Of a stretch of 64,000 bases of DNA, positions 25,141 to 35,139 are shown piece by piece (position 1 is the first letter of the stretch; each line of letters starts with the position of its first letter). The notes under the pieces are model-generated. The model searched no databases. It had not been told where the DNA came from and worked only from the letters and a program-made list of their open reading frames with translations. A program made the translations under genes and the position numbers. This stretch comes from Achromobacter arsenitoxydans SY8 (GTDB lineage Bacteria; Pseudomonadota; Gammaproteobacteria; Burkholderiales; Burkholderiaceae_B): contig NZ_AGUF01000067.1 in the NCBI RefSeq assembly GCF_000236785.1, positions 25,009 to 89,008 of the forward strand, written 5' to 3'.

Positions 25141-26526
25141 ATGTCCACTCATGTCCTCGCGCGCTGGGAGCCGGATAATCCCGGCTTCTGGAAACAGACT
25201 GGCGCGCGCGTCGCCAACCGCAATCTGTGGATTTCGATCCCGGCGCTGATGCTGGCGTTCAGCATCTGGATGCTGTGGAGCGTTGTGGTGGTCAACCTGG
25301 ACCGCGCCGGCTTCATGCTGTCCAAGAACCAGCTGTTCTGGCTGACGGCGCTGCCCGCGCTGTCTGGCGCCACGCTGCGCATCTTCTACTCGTTCCTGGT
25401 GCCCGTCTTCGGCGGGCGCAAGTGGACGGCCATCTCGACCGCCTCGCTGCTGATACCCGCGCTGGGCATGGGCTTTGCGCTGCGCGACCCGACCACCTCG
25501 TTCCCCACGCTCCTGATCCTGGCGCTGCTGTGCGGCCTGGGCGGCGGCAACTTCAGTTCCAGCATGGCCAACATCAGCTTCTTCTTCCCCAAGGAAAAGA
25601 AGGGCCTGGCAACGGGGCTGAACGCGGGCATCGGAAACCTGGGCGTGTCGCTGGTGCAGTTCGTAGTTCCCGTGGTGATCTCGGTGGGCGTCTTCGGCGT
25701 GGCCGGTGGCGATCCCCAGGTGATCACCGTAAACGGCGCCCAGCAGAACCTGTGGCTGCAGAACGCGGGCTTCATCTGGGTAATTCCCATCGCGCTGGCT
25801 TCGATTGCCGCCTGGTTCGGGATGAACGACATCGCCGACGCACGGGCCTCGTTCGCGGACCAGGCGGTGATTTTCAAGCGCAAGCACAACTGGCTGATGT
25901 GCTGGCTGTACGTGGGCACCTTCGGCTCCTTCATCGGCTTTTCGGCGGGCTTCGCCATGCTGACCAAGACCCTGTTCCCGACGGTGAACCCGATGGCCTA
26001 CGCGTTCCTGGGCCCGCTGGTGGGTTCCCTGACGCGTCCCTTGGGCGGCTGGATCTCGGACAAGCTGGGCGGCGCGCGGGTCACGCTGTTCACCTTCGCC
26101 GCCATGATCGCCGCAGTGGCAGGCGTGGTGATGTTCCTCCCGGCCGGCGGCCGCGCGGGCGACTTCAACGGCTTCCTGGCGATGTTCATCGTGCTGTTCG
26201 CGCTGACCGGCGTGGGCAACGGGTCGACGTTCCGCATGATTCCGGTGATCTTCCTGCGTGAACGCACGCAGGCCGCGCAGGGCAAGGGCCCGGCGGCGCA
26301 AAAGCAGGCCATGGCGGACGCGGCCAAGGAATCGGCCGCCGTACTGGGCTTTTCCGGCGCCATCGGGGCCTATGGCGGCTTCTTCATCCCGCGCAGCTTC
26401 GGCACCTCGCTCGAAATGACGGGCAGCGTCCAGACCGCGCTGTATTGCTTCATCGCTTTCTACGCCAGCTGCATGGTGATCACGTGGTGGTACTACGCGC
26501 GCCGCAACGCGCCCGTGCCCTGCTGA
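25141..26526 (+). CDS. narK2: Nitrate/nitrite antiporter, NarK2 type
   Basis: A 461-aa major facilitator of the NarK2 branch. ARWEPDNPGFWKQTGARVANRNLW is the NarK2 N-terminal signature, absent from NarK1. GNFSSSMANISFFFPKEKKGLATGLNAGIGNLGVS carries the first nitrate motif and GFSGAIGAYGGFFIPRSFG the second. It most likely exchanges nitrate for nitrite. The pair of distinct types in tandem lets uptake begin by proton symport and then run as antiport; that division is known from other denitrifiers. Confidence 0.92.
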   Translation: MSTHVLARWEPDNPGFWKQTGARVANRNLWISIPALMLAFSIWMLWSVVVVNLDRAGFMLSKNQLFWLTALPALSGATLRIFYSFLVPVFGGRKWTAISTASLLIPALGMGFALRDPTTSFPTLLILALLCGLGGGNFSSSMANISFFFPKEKKGLATGLNAGIGNLGVSLVQFVVPVVISVGVFGVAGGDPQVITVNGAQQNLWLQNAGFIWVIPIALASIAAWFGMNDIADARASFADQAVIFKRKHNWLMCWLYVGTFGSFIGFSAGFAMLTKTLFPTVNPMAYAFLGPLVGSLTRPLGGWISDKLGGARVTLFTFAAMIAAVAGVVMFLPAGGRAGDFNGFLAMFIVLFALTGVGNGSTFRMIPVIFLRERTQAAQGKGPAAQKQAMADAAKESAAVLGFSGAIGAYGGFFIPRSFGTSLEMTGSVQTALYCFIAFYASCMVITWWYYARRNAPVPC

Positions 26527-26555
26527 TGCGCGGCCGGGCAGGCCGGGTGGTTGGG

Positions 26556-26671
26556 GTGACTAGTCACTCTGCCGAATCCGGCCTGTGCCACCGGCGAATG
26601 GTCCGCCAGACGCCCCAGCCCTAAAGTTGTTTCAACAGCATTGATCGCAGTACGCGCCGGCCAGGCCGGCG
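26556..26671 (+). promoter_or_regulatory. narK2-narG gap with two palindromes
   Basis: The 161-base gap holds a perfect GTGACTAGTCAC at 26556-26567, 30 bases after the narK2 stop, and a GC-rich CGCCGGCC-A-GGCCGGCG at 26655-26671, immediately before the narG ribosome site (TTGGAG). No confident FNR or NarL box was seen, so narG may be read from the narK promoter, with these stems as processing or secondary regulatory sites. Confidence 0.4.
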
Positions 26672-26687
26672 TTCTTGGAGAAACACA

Positions 26688-29600
26688 ATGAGTCATTTTC
26701 TGGACCGGTTGAAGTTCATGTCGCGGGTGAAGTCCACCTTCGCGAACGGTCACGGCGAAACGGTGAACGAGGACCGCAAGTGGGAAAACGCCTACCGCGC
26801 CCGCTGGCAGCACGACAAGGTGGTGCGCTCGACGCACGGCGTCAACTGCACCGGTTCCTGCTCCTGGAAGGTGTATGTCAAGAATGGCCTGATCACCTGG
26901 GAAACGCAGCAGACCGACTACCCGCGCACGCGGCCCGATCTGCCCAACCATGAGCCGCGCGGCTGTCCGCGGGGCGCGTCGTACAGCTGGTATGTGTATT
27001 CGGCGCAGCGCGTGAAGTACCCGATGATCCGCGGCCGCCTGATCGAAATGTGGCGCGAAGCCCGCAAGACCATGGACCCCATCGCGGCCTGGGAATGGAT
27101 CAGCCAGGACCCCAAGCGCGCCAAGCGCTACAAGTCGGTCCGCGGCCTGGGCGGCTTTGTGCGCGCCGACTGGGACACCGCCACCGAAATCATTGCCGCC
27201 GCCAACGCCCTGACCATCAAGAAGTACGGTCCCGACCGCCTGATCGGCTTTTCGCCGATCCCCGCCATGTCCATGGTCAGCTACGCCGCCGGCGCGCGCT
27301 ACCTGAGCCTGCTTGGCGGCGCCTGCCTCAGCTTCTACGACTGGTACTGCGATCTTCCCCCCGCCAGCCCGCAGATCTGGGGCGAACAGACTGACGTCCC
27401 CGAATCGGCCGACTGGTACAACTCGACCTACCTGATGGTGTGGGGCTCCAACGTGCCCCAGACCCGCACGCCCGACGCCCACTTCTACACCGAGGTCCGC
27501 TACAAGGGCACCAAGACCGTGGCCGTGTCCAGCGACTTCGGCGAAATGGTCAAGTTCGGCGACATCTGGCTGGCCCCGAAGCAGGGCACCGATGCCGCGC
27601 TGGCCATGGCCATGGGCCATGTGATCCTCAAGGAATTCCACCTGTCGGGCAAGTCGGCCTACTTCACGGACTACGTGCGCCGCTACACCGACATGCCGAT
27701 GCTGGTGCTGCTCAAAGAGCGCGACGGCTTCTACGCGCCCGACCATTTCCTGCGTGCCTCGCAGCTGGACAATGCGCTGGGGGAACAGAACAACCCCGAC
27801 TGGAAGACGCTGGTGCTGGACGAAACCAGCGGCGATCTGGTGGCCCCCAACGGCAGCATCGGTTTCCGCTGGGGCGAGGGCGCGGTCAATGGCGGCGAAA
27901 AGGTCGGCCGCTGGAATCTGGAATCCAAGGACGGCGGCAACGGCCGCGAAATCCTGCCGACGCTGAGCCTGCTGGACAAGTCGGACACCGTGGTCGGCGT
28001 GGGCTTCCCGTACTTCGGCAGCGAACACGACGAACTGCTGGTGCGCAACGTGCCGGCCCGCCGCATCCGCCTGGCGGACGGCACCGAGGCCCTGGTTGCC
28101 ACGGTGTACGACCTGCAGATGGCCAACTACGGCCTGGACCGCGGACTGGGCGGCGGCAACGTCGCGGCCTCGTACGACGACGACGTGCCCTACACCCCGG
28201 CCTGGCAGGAAAAGCACACCAGCGTGCCGCGCGCGCAGGTCATCCAGGTGGCGCGCGAGTTCGCGCAGAACGCCCACGATACCGAAGGCAAGTCCATGGT
28301 CATCGTCGGCGCCGGTCTGAACCACTGGTACCACATGGACATGATCTACCGCGGCATCATCAACATGCTGATGATGTGCGGCTGCGTGGGCAAGAGCGGC
28401 GGCGGCTGGGCGCACTACGTGGGCCAGGAAAAGCTGCGTCCGCAGTTCGGCTGGGCGCCCCTGGCGTTCGCCGCGGACTGGGTCCGCCCGCCGCGCCAGA
28501 TGAACGGCACGTCCTTCTTCTATGCGCATACCAGCCAGTGGCGCCATGAAAAACTGAATGTGCAGGAAGTGCTGGGCCCCACCGCCGACCGAGCCAAGTA
28601 CAGCGAACTCAGCATGATCGACCTGAACGCCCGCGCCGAGCGCATGGGTTGGCTGCCGTCGGCCCCGCAATTGCGCACCAATCCGCTGGACGTGGTGGCG
28701 CAGGCCGACAGCCTGGGCAAGGATCCCGTGGCGCACGCCGTCGACATGATGAAGTCGGGCGAACTGCGCATGTCCTGCGAAAACCCGGATGATCCCGCCA
28801 ACTTCCCGCGCAACATGTTCGTGTGGCGCTCCAACATCCTGGGTTCCAGCGGCAAGGGCCACGAGTACTTCCTGAAGTACCTGCTGGGTACGCAGAACGC
28901 CGTGTTCGGCGAAGAGGCCGCGGCGATCAAGCCGTCGGAAGTCACGTACGAAGAAGACGCGGCCGAAGGCAAGCTGGATCTGCTGACGGTGCTGGACTTC
29001 CGCATGAGCACCACCTGCCTGTACGGCGACATCGTGCTGCCGACCGCCACCTGGTACGAAAAGGACGACCTCAACACGTCCGACATGCACCCCTTCATCC
29101 ACCCGCTGAGCGAGGCCGTGCAGCCGCTGTGGGAAAGCAAGACCGACTGGGAAATCTACAAGCTCCTGGCCAAAAAATTCACCGAAATCGGCGGCCCGTA
29201 CCTGGGCAAGCGCCGCGATCTGGTGCTGACCCCGCTGATGCACGACACCCCGGGAGAACTCGGCCAGGCCTTTGAGCCCAAGGACTGGAAGCTGGGCGAA
29301 TGCGACCTGGTTCCCGGCAAGACCGCGCCGTCCATGACGGTGGTCGAGCGCGACTACAACGACATCTACCGCAAGTTCACGTCGGTGGGGCCGCTGCTGG
29401 ACAAGCTGGGCAACGGCGGCAAGGGCATCACCTGGAATACGCAGCATGAAGTCCACGAACTGGCGGGCATCAACGACAGCGTCACCGAAGCCGGCGTCAG
29501 CCAGGGCCGTCCGCGCCTGGACACCGCCATCGACGCGGCCGAAATGATCCTGACCTTCGCGCCCGAGACCAACGGCCATGTGTCGGTCAAGGCCTGGGAA

Positions 29601-30431
29601 GCGCTGGGCAAGATCACCGGGCGCGACCACACCCACCTGGCCGTCGGCCGCGAGCACGACAAGATCCGCTTCCGCGACATCCAGGCCCAGCCGCGCAAGA
29701 TCATCTCGGCGCCCACCTGGTCCGGCCTGGAAAGCGAAGAGGTCAGCTACAACGCCGGCTACACCAACGTGCATGAATTGATCCCATGGCGCACCCTGAC
29801 GGGCCGCCAGCAGTTCTATCAGGACCATCGCTGGATGCTGGACTTCGGCGAAGGCTCGTGCGTGTACAAGCCCGCCATCGACACCAAGACGGTGGCGCCC
29901 ATGCTGGGCAAGTATCCGAACGGCGAAAAGGAACTGGTCCTGAACTGGATCACGCCGCACCAGAAGTGGGGCATCCACAGCACGTACTCGGACAACCTGC
30001 GCATGCTGACCCTGAGCCGCGGCGGCCCCCACGTGTGGGTGTCCGAAGCCGAGGCCAAGCAGGCCGGTCTGGTCGACAACGACTGGGTGGAAGTCTTCAA
30101 CGTGAACGGCACGCTGACCGCCCGCGTGGTCGTCAGCCAGCGCGTGCCGGTGGGCATGTGCCTGATGTACCACGCCCAGGAAAAGATCGTGAACGTGCCA
30201 GGCGCTGAAACCAGCGGCAAGCGCGGCGGGATCCACAACTCGGTGACGCGCACGGTGCTCAAGCCTACGCACATGATCGGCGGCTACGCCCAGCAGGCCT
30301 ACGGCTTCAACTACTACGGCACCGTGGGCGCCAACCGCGACGAATTCGTGGTCGTGCGCAAGATGAAGAAAGTGGACTGGCTGGAAGGCCCGCTCGTCGA
30401 AGAACTGCAACAAGAAGAGAAGCAATCATGA
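26688..30431 (+). CDS. narG: Respiratory nitrate reductase alpha subunit NarG
   Basis: A 1247-aa molybdenum enzyme that reduces nitrate to nitrite on the cytoplasmic side of the inner membrane. The FS0 [4Fe-4S] ligands are His50, Cys54, Cys58 and Cys93 (THGVNCTGSCSW ... RGCPRGA). The molybdenum-coordinating Asp is in FYDWYCDLPPASP (Asp222). The N-terminus lacks a full Tat signal, as usual for NarG. It starts after TTGGAG at 26688 and overlaps narH by ATGA. It needs bis-MGD, for which moaA and mobB lie downstream. Confidence 0.97.
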   Translation: MSHFLDRLKFMSRVKSTFANGHGETVNEDRKWENAYRARWQHDKVVRSTHGVNCTGSCSWKVYVKNGLITWETQQTDYPRTRPDLPNHEPRGCPRGASYSWYVYSAQRVKYPMIRGRLIEMWREARKTMDPIAAWEWISQDPKRAKRYKSVRGLGGFVRADWDTATEIIAAANALTIKKYGPDRLIGFSPIPAMSMVSYAAGARYLSLLGGACLSFYDWYCDLPPASPQIWGEQTDVPESADWYNSTYLMVWGSNVPQTRTPDAHFYTEVRYKGTKTVAVSSDFGEMVKFGDIWLAPKQGTDAALAMAMGHVILKEFHLSGKSAYFTDYVRRYTDMPMLVLLKERDGFYAPDHFLRASQLDNALGEQNNPDWKTLVLDETSGDLVAPNGSIGFRWGEGAVNGGEKVGRWNLESKDGGNGREILPTLSLLDKSDTVVGVGFPYFGSEHDELLVRNVPARRIRLADGTEALVATVYDLQMANYGLDRGLGGGNVAASYDDDVPYTPAWQEKHTSVPRAQVIQVAREFAQNAHDTEGKSMVIVGAGLNHWYHMDMIYRGIINMLMMCGCVGKSGGGWAHYVGQEKLRPQFGWAPLAFAADWVRPPRQMNGTSFFYAHTSQWRHEKLNVQEVLGPTADRAKYSELSMIDLNARAERMGWLPSAPQLRTNPLDVVAQADSLGKDPVAHAVDMMKSGELRMSCENPDDPANFPRNMFVWRSNILGSSGKGHEYFLKYLLGTQNAVFGEEAAAIKPSEVTYEEDAAEGKLDLLTVLDFRMSTTCLYGDIVLPTATWYEKDDLNTSDMHPFIHPLSEAVQPLWESKTDWEIYKLLAKKFTEIGGPYLGKRRDLVLTPLMHDTPGELGQAFEPKDWKLGECDLVPGKTAPSMTVVERDYNDIYRKFTSVGPLLDKLGNGGKGITWNTQHEVHELAGINDSVTEAGVSQGRPRLDTAIDAAEMILTFAPETNGHVSVKAWEALGKITGRDHTHLAVGREHDKIRFRDIQAQPRKIISAPTWSGLESEEVSYNAGYTNVHELIPWRTLTGRQQFYQDHRWMLDFGEGSCVYKPAIDTKTVAPMLGKYPNGEKELVLNWITPHQKWGIHSTYSDNLRMLTLSRGGPHVWVSEAEAKQAGLVDNDWVEVFNVNGTLTARVVVSQRVPVGMCLMYHAQEKIVNVPGAETSGKRGGIHNSVTRTVLKPTHMIGGYAQQAYGFNYYGTVGANRDEFVVVRKMKKVDWLEGPLVEELQQEEKQS

Positions 30432-31993
30432 GGATACGCGCCCAAATCGGCATGGTGCTCAACCTGGACAAGTGCATTGGCTGCCACACTTGCTCGGTCA
30501 CCTGCAAGAACGTCTGGACCAGCCGCGACGGTGTCGAGTATGCCTGGTTCAACAACGTTGAAACCAAGCCCGGCATCGGCTATCCGAAAGAATGGGAGAA
30601 CCAGGGCAAGTGGAACGGCGGCTGGAAACGCACCGCCGCCGGCAAGCTTGAACCGCGCCAGGGCGGCAAGCTGCGCATCCTGGCCAACCTGTTCGCCAAC
30701 CCGAACCTGCCGGCCATCGACGACTACTACGAGCCCTTCACCTACGACTACGAGCACCTGCAGAACGCGCCGTTGTCGCAGACGCCGCCCACCGCGCGTC
30801 CCGTGTCGGTGCTGACCGGCAAGAAGATGGACAAGATCGAGTGGGGCCCGAACTGGGAAGACGACCTGGGCGGCGAATTCAGCGCCCGCAGCCGCGACGC
30901 GCTGTTCGAAGGCGTCCAGAAGGAGATGTACTCGACCTTCGAGAACACCTTCATGATGTACCTGCCGCGCCTGTGCGAACACTGCCTGAACCCGGCCTGT
31001 GTCGCCAGTTGCCCGTCCGGCTCCATCTACAAGCGCGAAGACGACGGCATCGTCCTGGTGGACCAGGACAAGTGCCGCGGCTGGCGCATGTGCATCTCGG
31101 GCTGCCCGTACAAGAAGATCTACTACAACTGGAACAGCGGCAAGGCCGAGAAGTGCACGTTCTGCTACCCGCGCATCGAGGCCGGCCAGCCGACCGTGTG
31201 CTCGGAAACCTGCGTGGGCCGCATCCGCTACCTGGGCGTCCTGCTGTATGACGCCGACCAGATCGAGAACGCCGCGTCCACCGCCAGCGAGCAGGACCTG
31301 TACGAAGAACAGCTGGGCCTGTTCCTGGACCCGCACTCGCCCCAGGTGATCGCCGCGGCGCGCGAGCAGGGCATCCCGGAATCCTGGCTCGAAGCCGCCC
31401 GCAACTCTCCCGTCTACAAGATGGCCGTCGAGTGGAAGGTCGCTTTCCCGCTGCATCCGGAATATCGCACGCTGCCGATGGTCTGGTACATCCCGCCGCT
31501 GTCGCCGATCCAGTCGGCCGCCGAATCCGGCAAGATGCCCCAGCGCACCGTGGGCAAGAGCGGCGTGATTCCCGACGTGTCCAGCCTGCGTATCCCCGTG
31601 CGCTACCTGGCCAACCTGTTGACCGCCGGGAAGGAAGCCCCGGTGCTGCAGGCCCTGGAACGCATGCTCGCCATGCGCGCCTACAAGCGGTCCGAGACCG
31701 TTCATGGCGAACGCGACACGGCGCTGCTGGACCAGGTCGGCCTGTCCGAGGAAACGGTGCAGGACATGTACCGGATCATGGCCATCGCCAACTACGAAGA
31801 CCGCTTCGTCGTGCCCAGCAGCCACAAGGAAGTGGTGGAAGACAGCTTCAACGAAAAGGGCAGCTGCGGCTTCACCTTCGGCAACGGCTGCTCGGGCGGG
31901 GTGTCGGAAGGCACCTTGTTCGGCCGCAAGCCGCAGGGCAGCGAGATCTTCATCGAGATGCCCAAGTCACGCAAGAAGGCCGTTTCGGCCTGA
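30428..31993 (+). CDS. narH: Respiratory nitrate reductase beta subunit NarH
   Basis: A 521-aa iron-sulfur subunit that passes electrons from NarI to NarG. Four cysteine groups are visible: CIGCHTCSVTCKNVW near residue 17, CEHCLNPACVASCPSG near 184, CRGWRMCISGCPYKK near 217 (the Trp in place of one Cys gives the [3Fe-4S] centre), and CTFCYPRIEAGQPTVCSETC near 244. Length is that of the family. It overlaps narG by four bases. Confidence 0.97.
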   Translation: MRIRAQIGMVLNLDKCIGCHTCSVTCKNVWTSRDGVEYAWFNNVETKPGIGYPKEWENQGKWNGGWKRTAAGKLEPRQGGKLRILANLFANPNLPAIDDYYEPFTYDYEHLQNAPLSQTPPTARPVSVLTGKKMDKIEWGPNWEDDLGGEFSARSRDALFEGVQKEMYSTFENTFMMYLPRLCEHCLNPACVASCPSGSIYKREDDGIVLVDQDKCRGWRMCISGCPYKKIYYNWNSGKAEKCTFCYPRIEAGQPTVCSETCVGRIRYLGVLLYDADQIENAASTASEQDLYEEQLGLFLDPHSPQVIAAAREQGIPESWLEAARNSPVYKMAVEWKVAFPLHPEYRTLPMVWYIPPLSPIQSAAESGKMPQRTVGKSGVIPDVSSLRIPVRYLANLLTAGKEAPVLQALERMLAMRAYKRSETVHGERDTALLDQVGLSEETVQDMYRIMAIANYEDRFVVPSSHKEVVEDSFNEKGSCGFTFGNGCSGGVSEGTLFGRKPQGSEIFIEMPKSRKKAVSA

Positions 31994-32008
31994 GGATAGG
32001 AGAACACC

Positions 32009-32656
32009 ATGAGCTTGTACCGCCTGCTTTCCGCCTTGCTCTGCTATCCCGAGCCCGAGCTGCTGGAATACCTGGGTGAAATGGAGGAGGCCCTGGCCGC
32101 CTACCCGGAAGCCGAGGAAACCCTGCAGCCCCTGATCGGCTATCTGGCTTCCAACGACCTGATTTCCCTGCAGGAAAACTACGTCGCCACCTTCGACCGC
32201 AACCGCTCGCATTCGCTGCACCTGTTCGAACACGTGCACGGCGAAAGCCGCGACCGCGGCCAGGCCATGGTGGACCTGCTGGACACCTATCGTGCGCACG
32301 GCTTCGAGCCCGTCGTGTCCGAACTGCCGGACCACGTGCCGCTGTTCCTGGAGTTCCTGGGGGTCATTGACCCGGACCAGGCGCAGGAACTGCTGGACGA
32401 GGCCATCCACGTGCTGGCCGCCATCGGCTCGCGCCTGGCCAAGGGCGACAGCCCCTACGCCTGCATCTTCGTGGCGCTGCGCGCCCAGTCGCGGGTGATT
32501 CCGCGTGTGCAGACCGAGGCGCCGGTGCGCGACATGGACGAGGCGATGGAGATCTTCGGTGCGGGGCCGGACGGCGTGGAACCGCTGCTGCGGCCGTTCT
32601 CCGGAGACGGGGCGCAGACCGTGCACTTCTATCCCCGTTCGACCGCGACTCATTAA
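32009..32656 (+). CDS. narJ: Nitrate reductase assembly chaperone NarJ
   Basis: A 215-aa all-helical TorD/DmsD-family chaperone that holds apo-NarG and helps insert the molybdenum cofactor. LYRLLSALLCYPEPELLEYL opens the protein, and SLHLFEHVHGESRDRGQAMVDLL (about residues 70-92) is the NarJ signature. It is not part of the final enzyme. GATAGGAG precedes its ATG; the gap to narH is 15 bases. Confidence 0.95.
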   Translation: MSLYRLLSALLCYPEPELLEYLGEMEEALAAYPEAEETLQPLIGYLASNDLISLQENYVATFDRNRSHSLHLFEHVHGESRDRGQAMVDLLDTYRAHGFEPVVSELPDHVPLFLEFLGVIDPDQAQELLDEAIHVLAAIGSRLAKGDSPYACIFVALRAQSRVIPRVQTEAPVRDMDEAMEIFGAGPDGVEPLLRPFSGDGAQTVHFYPRSTATH

Positions 32657-32674
32657 TGCTCAGGACGACGCATC

Positions 32675-33358
32675 ATGAATTCCCTGAATCAGTTTCTCTT
32701 CGGCATCTATCCGTATATCGCGCTGACGATCTTTCTCTTGGGCAGCCTGGCGCGGTTTGAGCGCGAACAATACACCTGGAAGACGGACAGCTCGCAACTG
32801 CTGCACCGCGGCCAATTGCGGCTGGGGAACATCCTGTTCCACATCGGCATCCTGGGGCTGTTCTTCGGCCATCTGGCGGGGCTGCTGACCCCGGTGATCG
32901 TGTGGGACACGCTGGGCGTCTCGCACACCCTGAAGCAGACGGTCGCCATGGTGGCCGGCGGCGTCATGGGCGGCCTGTGCCTGATCGGCCTGCTGATCCT
33001 GATCCACCGCCGCTTCACCAACCCGCGCATCGCGCATGCCACGCGGACGGGCGACAAGATCCTCTTGCTGTGGATCCTGGTCACGCTGCTGCTGGGCCTG
33101 TCGACCATCGTGCTGTCGGCCGGCCACATGGACGGCGAAATGATGGTGCTTCTGATGACCTGGGCCCAGCACATCGTCACCTTCCAGGGCGACGCGGCCA
33201 GCTACATAACCGACGTGCCGCTGCTGTTCAAGGCGCACCTGTTCATGGGCCTGACGCTCTTCGTGATCTTCCCGTTCACCCGCTTGGTGCACGTGTGGAG
33301 CGGTTTTGCTTCGCTGGGCTATCTGGGCCGGGCGTGGCAACTGGTCCGTCCGCGCTGA
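32675..33358 (+). CDS. narI: Respiratory nitrate reductase gamma subunit NarI
   Basis: A 227-aa membrane protein with five helices. It oxidises quinol and carries two b-type hemes. FGIYPYIALTIFLLGSLARF opens it; NILFHIGILGLFFGHLAG supplies histidines in helix 2, and the late pair around KAHLFMGLTLFVIFPFTRLVHVWS supplies the others. It anchors NarGH at the inner membrane and, in this context, would draw on the ubiquinone that ubiUVT help make without oxygen. Confidence 0.95.
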   Translation: MNSLNQFLFGIYPYIALTIFLLGSLARFEREQYTWKTDSSQLLHRGQLRLGNILFHIGILGLFFGHLAGLLTPVIVWDTLGVSHTLKQTVAMVAGGVMGGLCLIGLLILIHRRFTNPRIAHATRTGDKILLLWILVTLLLGLSTIVLSAGHMDGEMMVLLMTWAQHIVTFQGDAASYITDVPLLFKAHLFMGLTLFVIFPFTRLVHVWSGFASLGYLGRAWQLVRPR

Positions 33359-33381
33359 TCCCCGGTCCCTAGGAGCCCAAC

Positions 33382-34143
33382 ATGCCTGTCATCGTCAATG
33401 GCGTCGAACTGAGCGACGCGGACCTGGAACGTGAACTGCCCCTGCATGCGGAAGCCAGCAATCCCATGCGCCATGCGGTGACGGCGCTGGTGCTGCGCCG
33501 CGTGCTGCTGGACGAAGCCGGCCGGCAAGGGCTGGACGCCTCGGACGAGGAGGGCGCCATCGGCGCTCTGCTGGCCAGCCAGGCGCCCGCGCCCCAGGCC
33601 GACGAGCAAGCCTGCCGCCGCTTCTACCAGATGCACCCAGAGCGCTTCATGGTGGGCGAGCTGGTCGAGGCCGACCACATCCTGTTCCAGGTCACGCCCG
33701 GCGTAAACCTGGACATGCTGAAGGCGCACGCCGACGTGGTGCTGGCCGACCTGCTGGCGGACCCGTCGCGGTTCGCCGAGGTGGCGCGCGAGCAGTCCAA
33801 TTGTCCGTCGGCCGCGGTCGGCGGCAGCCTGGGTCAGCTCGGCCGCGGCGACACCGTGCCCGAGTTCGAACGCGCCGTGTTCGCGCTGCCTTCGGGCGGC
33901 ATCCTGCCGCAAGTGCTGCAGACCCGCCACGGCCTGCATATCGTGCGGGTCACGCGCCGCGTCGAAGGACGCCTTTTGCCTTACGAGCATGTGGCGCAGC
34001 AGATCGGCACGGCGCTGACCTCCATGAGCCGCGACACCGCCTGGCGCCAATACACGAAGCTGCTGGTCGAACGGGCCAAGATCCAGGGCATCGACCTGGA
34101 CGACGGCGAACCGGAGCGCGTCTTCAGCGGGAGTTCCGCATGA
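33382..34143 (+). CDS. Parvulin-type peptidylprolyl isomerase (NifM-like) in the nar operon
   Basis: A 253-aa protein with a helical N-terminal chaperone-like part and a parvulin domain. VEADHILFQVTP (about residues 95-106), SNCPSAAVGGSLGQLGRGDTVPEFE and GLHIVRVTRRV are the parvulin blocks. No signal peptide is visible, so it is probably cytoplasmic. A NifM-like isomerase at this spot is known in Pseudomonas nar operons; it presumably helps fold a nitrate reductase subunit. AGGAG precedes the ATG; it overlaps moaA by ATGA. Confidence 0.87.
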   Translation: MPVIVNGVELSDADLERELPLHAEASNPMRHAVTALVLRRVLLDEAGRQGLDASDEEGAIGALLASQAPAPQADEQACRRFYQMHPERFMVGELVEADHILFQVTPGVNLDMLKAHADVVLADLLADPSRFAEVAREQSNCPSAAVGGSLGQLGRGDTVPEFERAVFALPSGGILPQVLQTRHGLHIVRVTRRVEGRLLPYEHVAQQIGTALTSMSRDTAWRQYTKLLVERAKIQGIDLDDGEPERVFSGSSA

Positions 34144-35138
34144 TGGACGAGCCTGCCGCTGTCGCACTCACAGACGGCTTCGGCCGCCGCATCGACTATC
34201 TGCGGGTCTCGGTCACGGATCGCTGCGACCTGCGTTGCAGCTACTGCCTGCCCAAGGATTTCAAGGGTTTCGAAACCCCGGCCAACTGGATGACCCACGA
34301 TGAAATGGCCCGTCTGGTCGGCCTGTTCGTGGGGCTGGGCGTGGCCAAGGTCAGGCTGACCGGCGGCGAGCCGCTGCTGCGCAAGGGCGTGGCAGGCCTG
34401 GCCGCTACCATCGCGGCCATGCCCGGCCTGCGCGACCTGTCCGTGTCCACCAACGCCACGCAGCTGGCGCGCCATGCGCAGTCCCTGCGGGCGGCGGGCG
34501 TGAACCGGCTGAACATCAGCCTGGACACGCTGGACGCCGCGGCGTTCTCGCAGATCACCGGCCGCGACTGTCTGGACGCGGTGCTGGCCGGGCTGGCGGC
34601 CGCCCGGCAGGCGGGCTTCACCCCGATCAAGCTCAACAGCGTGGTGCACGCCGCCACGCCCGAAACCGAGGTCCGCCGCCTGCTGGCGTACGCGCTGGAG
34701 CAGGGCTTCGTGCTGCGCCTGATCGAACCCATGCCCATGGGCGAGTGCGGCCGGGGCTTTACGCATACCGACCTGAACGCCATGGGCGCGCGGCTGGCCG
34801 CCGCTGCCGGGCTGGTGCCGTCGCTGGCGGAATCGCGCAACGGCCCCGCGCGCTACTGGACAAGCGGGCGGGGCGCACCCGTGCTGGGCGTCATCACGCC
34901 GATGTCTCGCCACTTCTGCGCCAGCTGCAATCGTGTCCGGCTGGGCGTGGACGGAACCCTGTACCTGTGCCTGGGCCAGGAAGATCAGGTGCCGCTTGGA
35001 CGCCTGCTGCGCGCGGGCGCCAGCGACAGCGATCTGGTCCAGGCCATCCGGGCGGGCATCGCCGCCAAGCCTGAGCGGCACGAGTTCAATGCCCGGCCCG
35101 AACGCATCGTGCGCTTCATGGCGCAGACGGGAGGCTGA
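34140..35138 (+). CDS. moaA: GTP 3',8-cyclase MoaA (molybdenum cofactor synthesis)
   Basis: A 332-aa radical SAM enzyme for the first step of molybdopterin synthesis. The N-terminal cluster ligands are Cys29, Cys33 and Cys36 (DRCDLRCSYCLP). KVRLTGGEPLLRKG binds SAM, and the C-terminal cluster is held by HFCASCNRVR and a third Cys in LYLCLGQ (about 260, 263, 277). The protein ends in Gly-Gly, the MoaA tail needed for activity. A copy inside the nar operon secures cofactor when nitrate reductase is induced. ATG 34140 or 34143 are both possible. Confidence 0.95.
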   Translation: MMDEPAAVALTDGFGRRIDYLRVSVTDRCDLRCSYCLPKDFKGFETPANWMTHDEMARLVGLFVGLGVAKVRLTGGEPLLRKGVAGLAATIAAMPGLRDLSVSTNATQLARHAQSLRAAGVNRLNISLDTLDAAAFSQITGRDCLDAVLAGLAAARQAGFTPIKLNSVVHAATPETEVRRLLAYALEQGFVLRLIEPMPMGECGRGFTHTDLNAMGARLAAAAGLVPSLAESRNGPARYWTSGRGAPVLGVITPMSRHFCASCNRVRLGVDGTLYLCLGQEDQVPLGRLLRAGASDSDLVQAIRAGIAAKPERHEFNARPERIVRFMAQTGG

Positions 35139-35139
35139 C

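Noticed and set aside
26493-30425. Long open frame opposite narG
   Set aside because: Shadow of narG; its composition is the complement of conserved codons.
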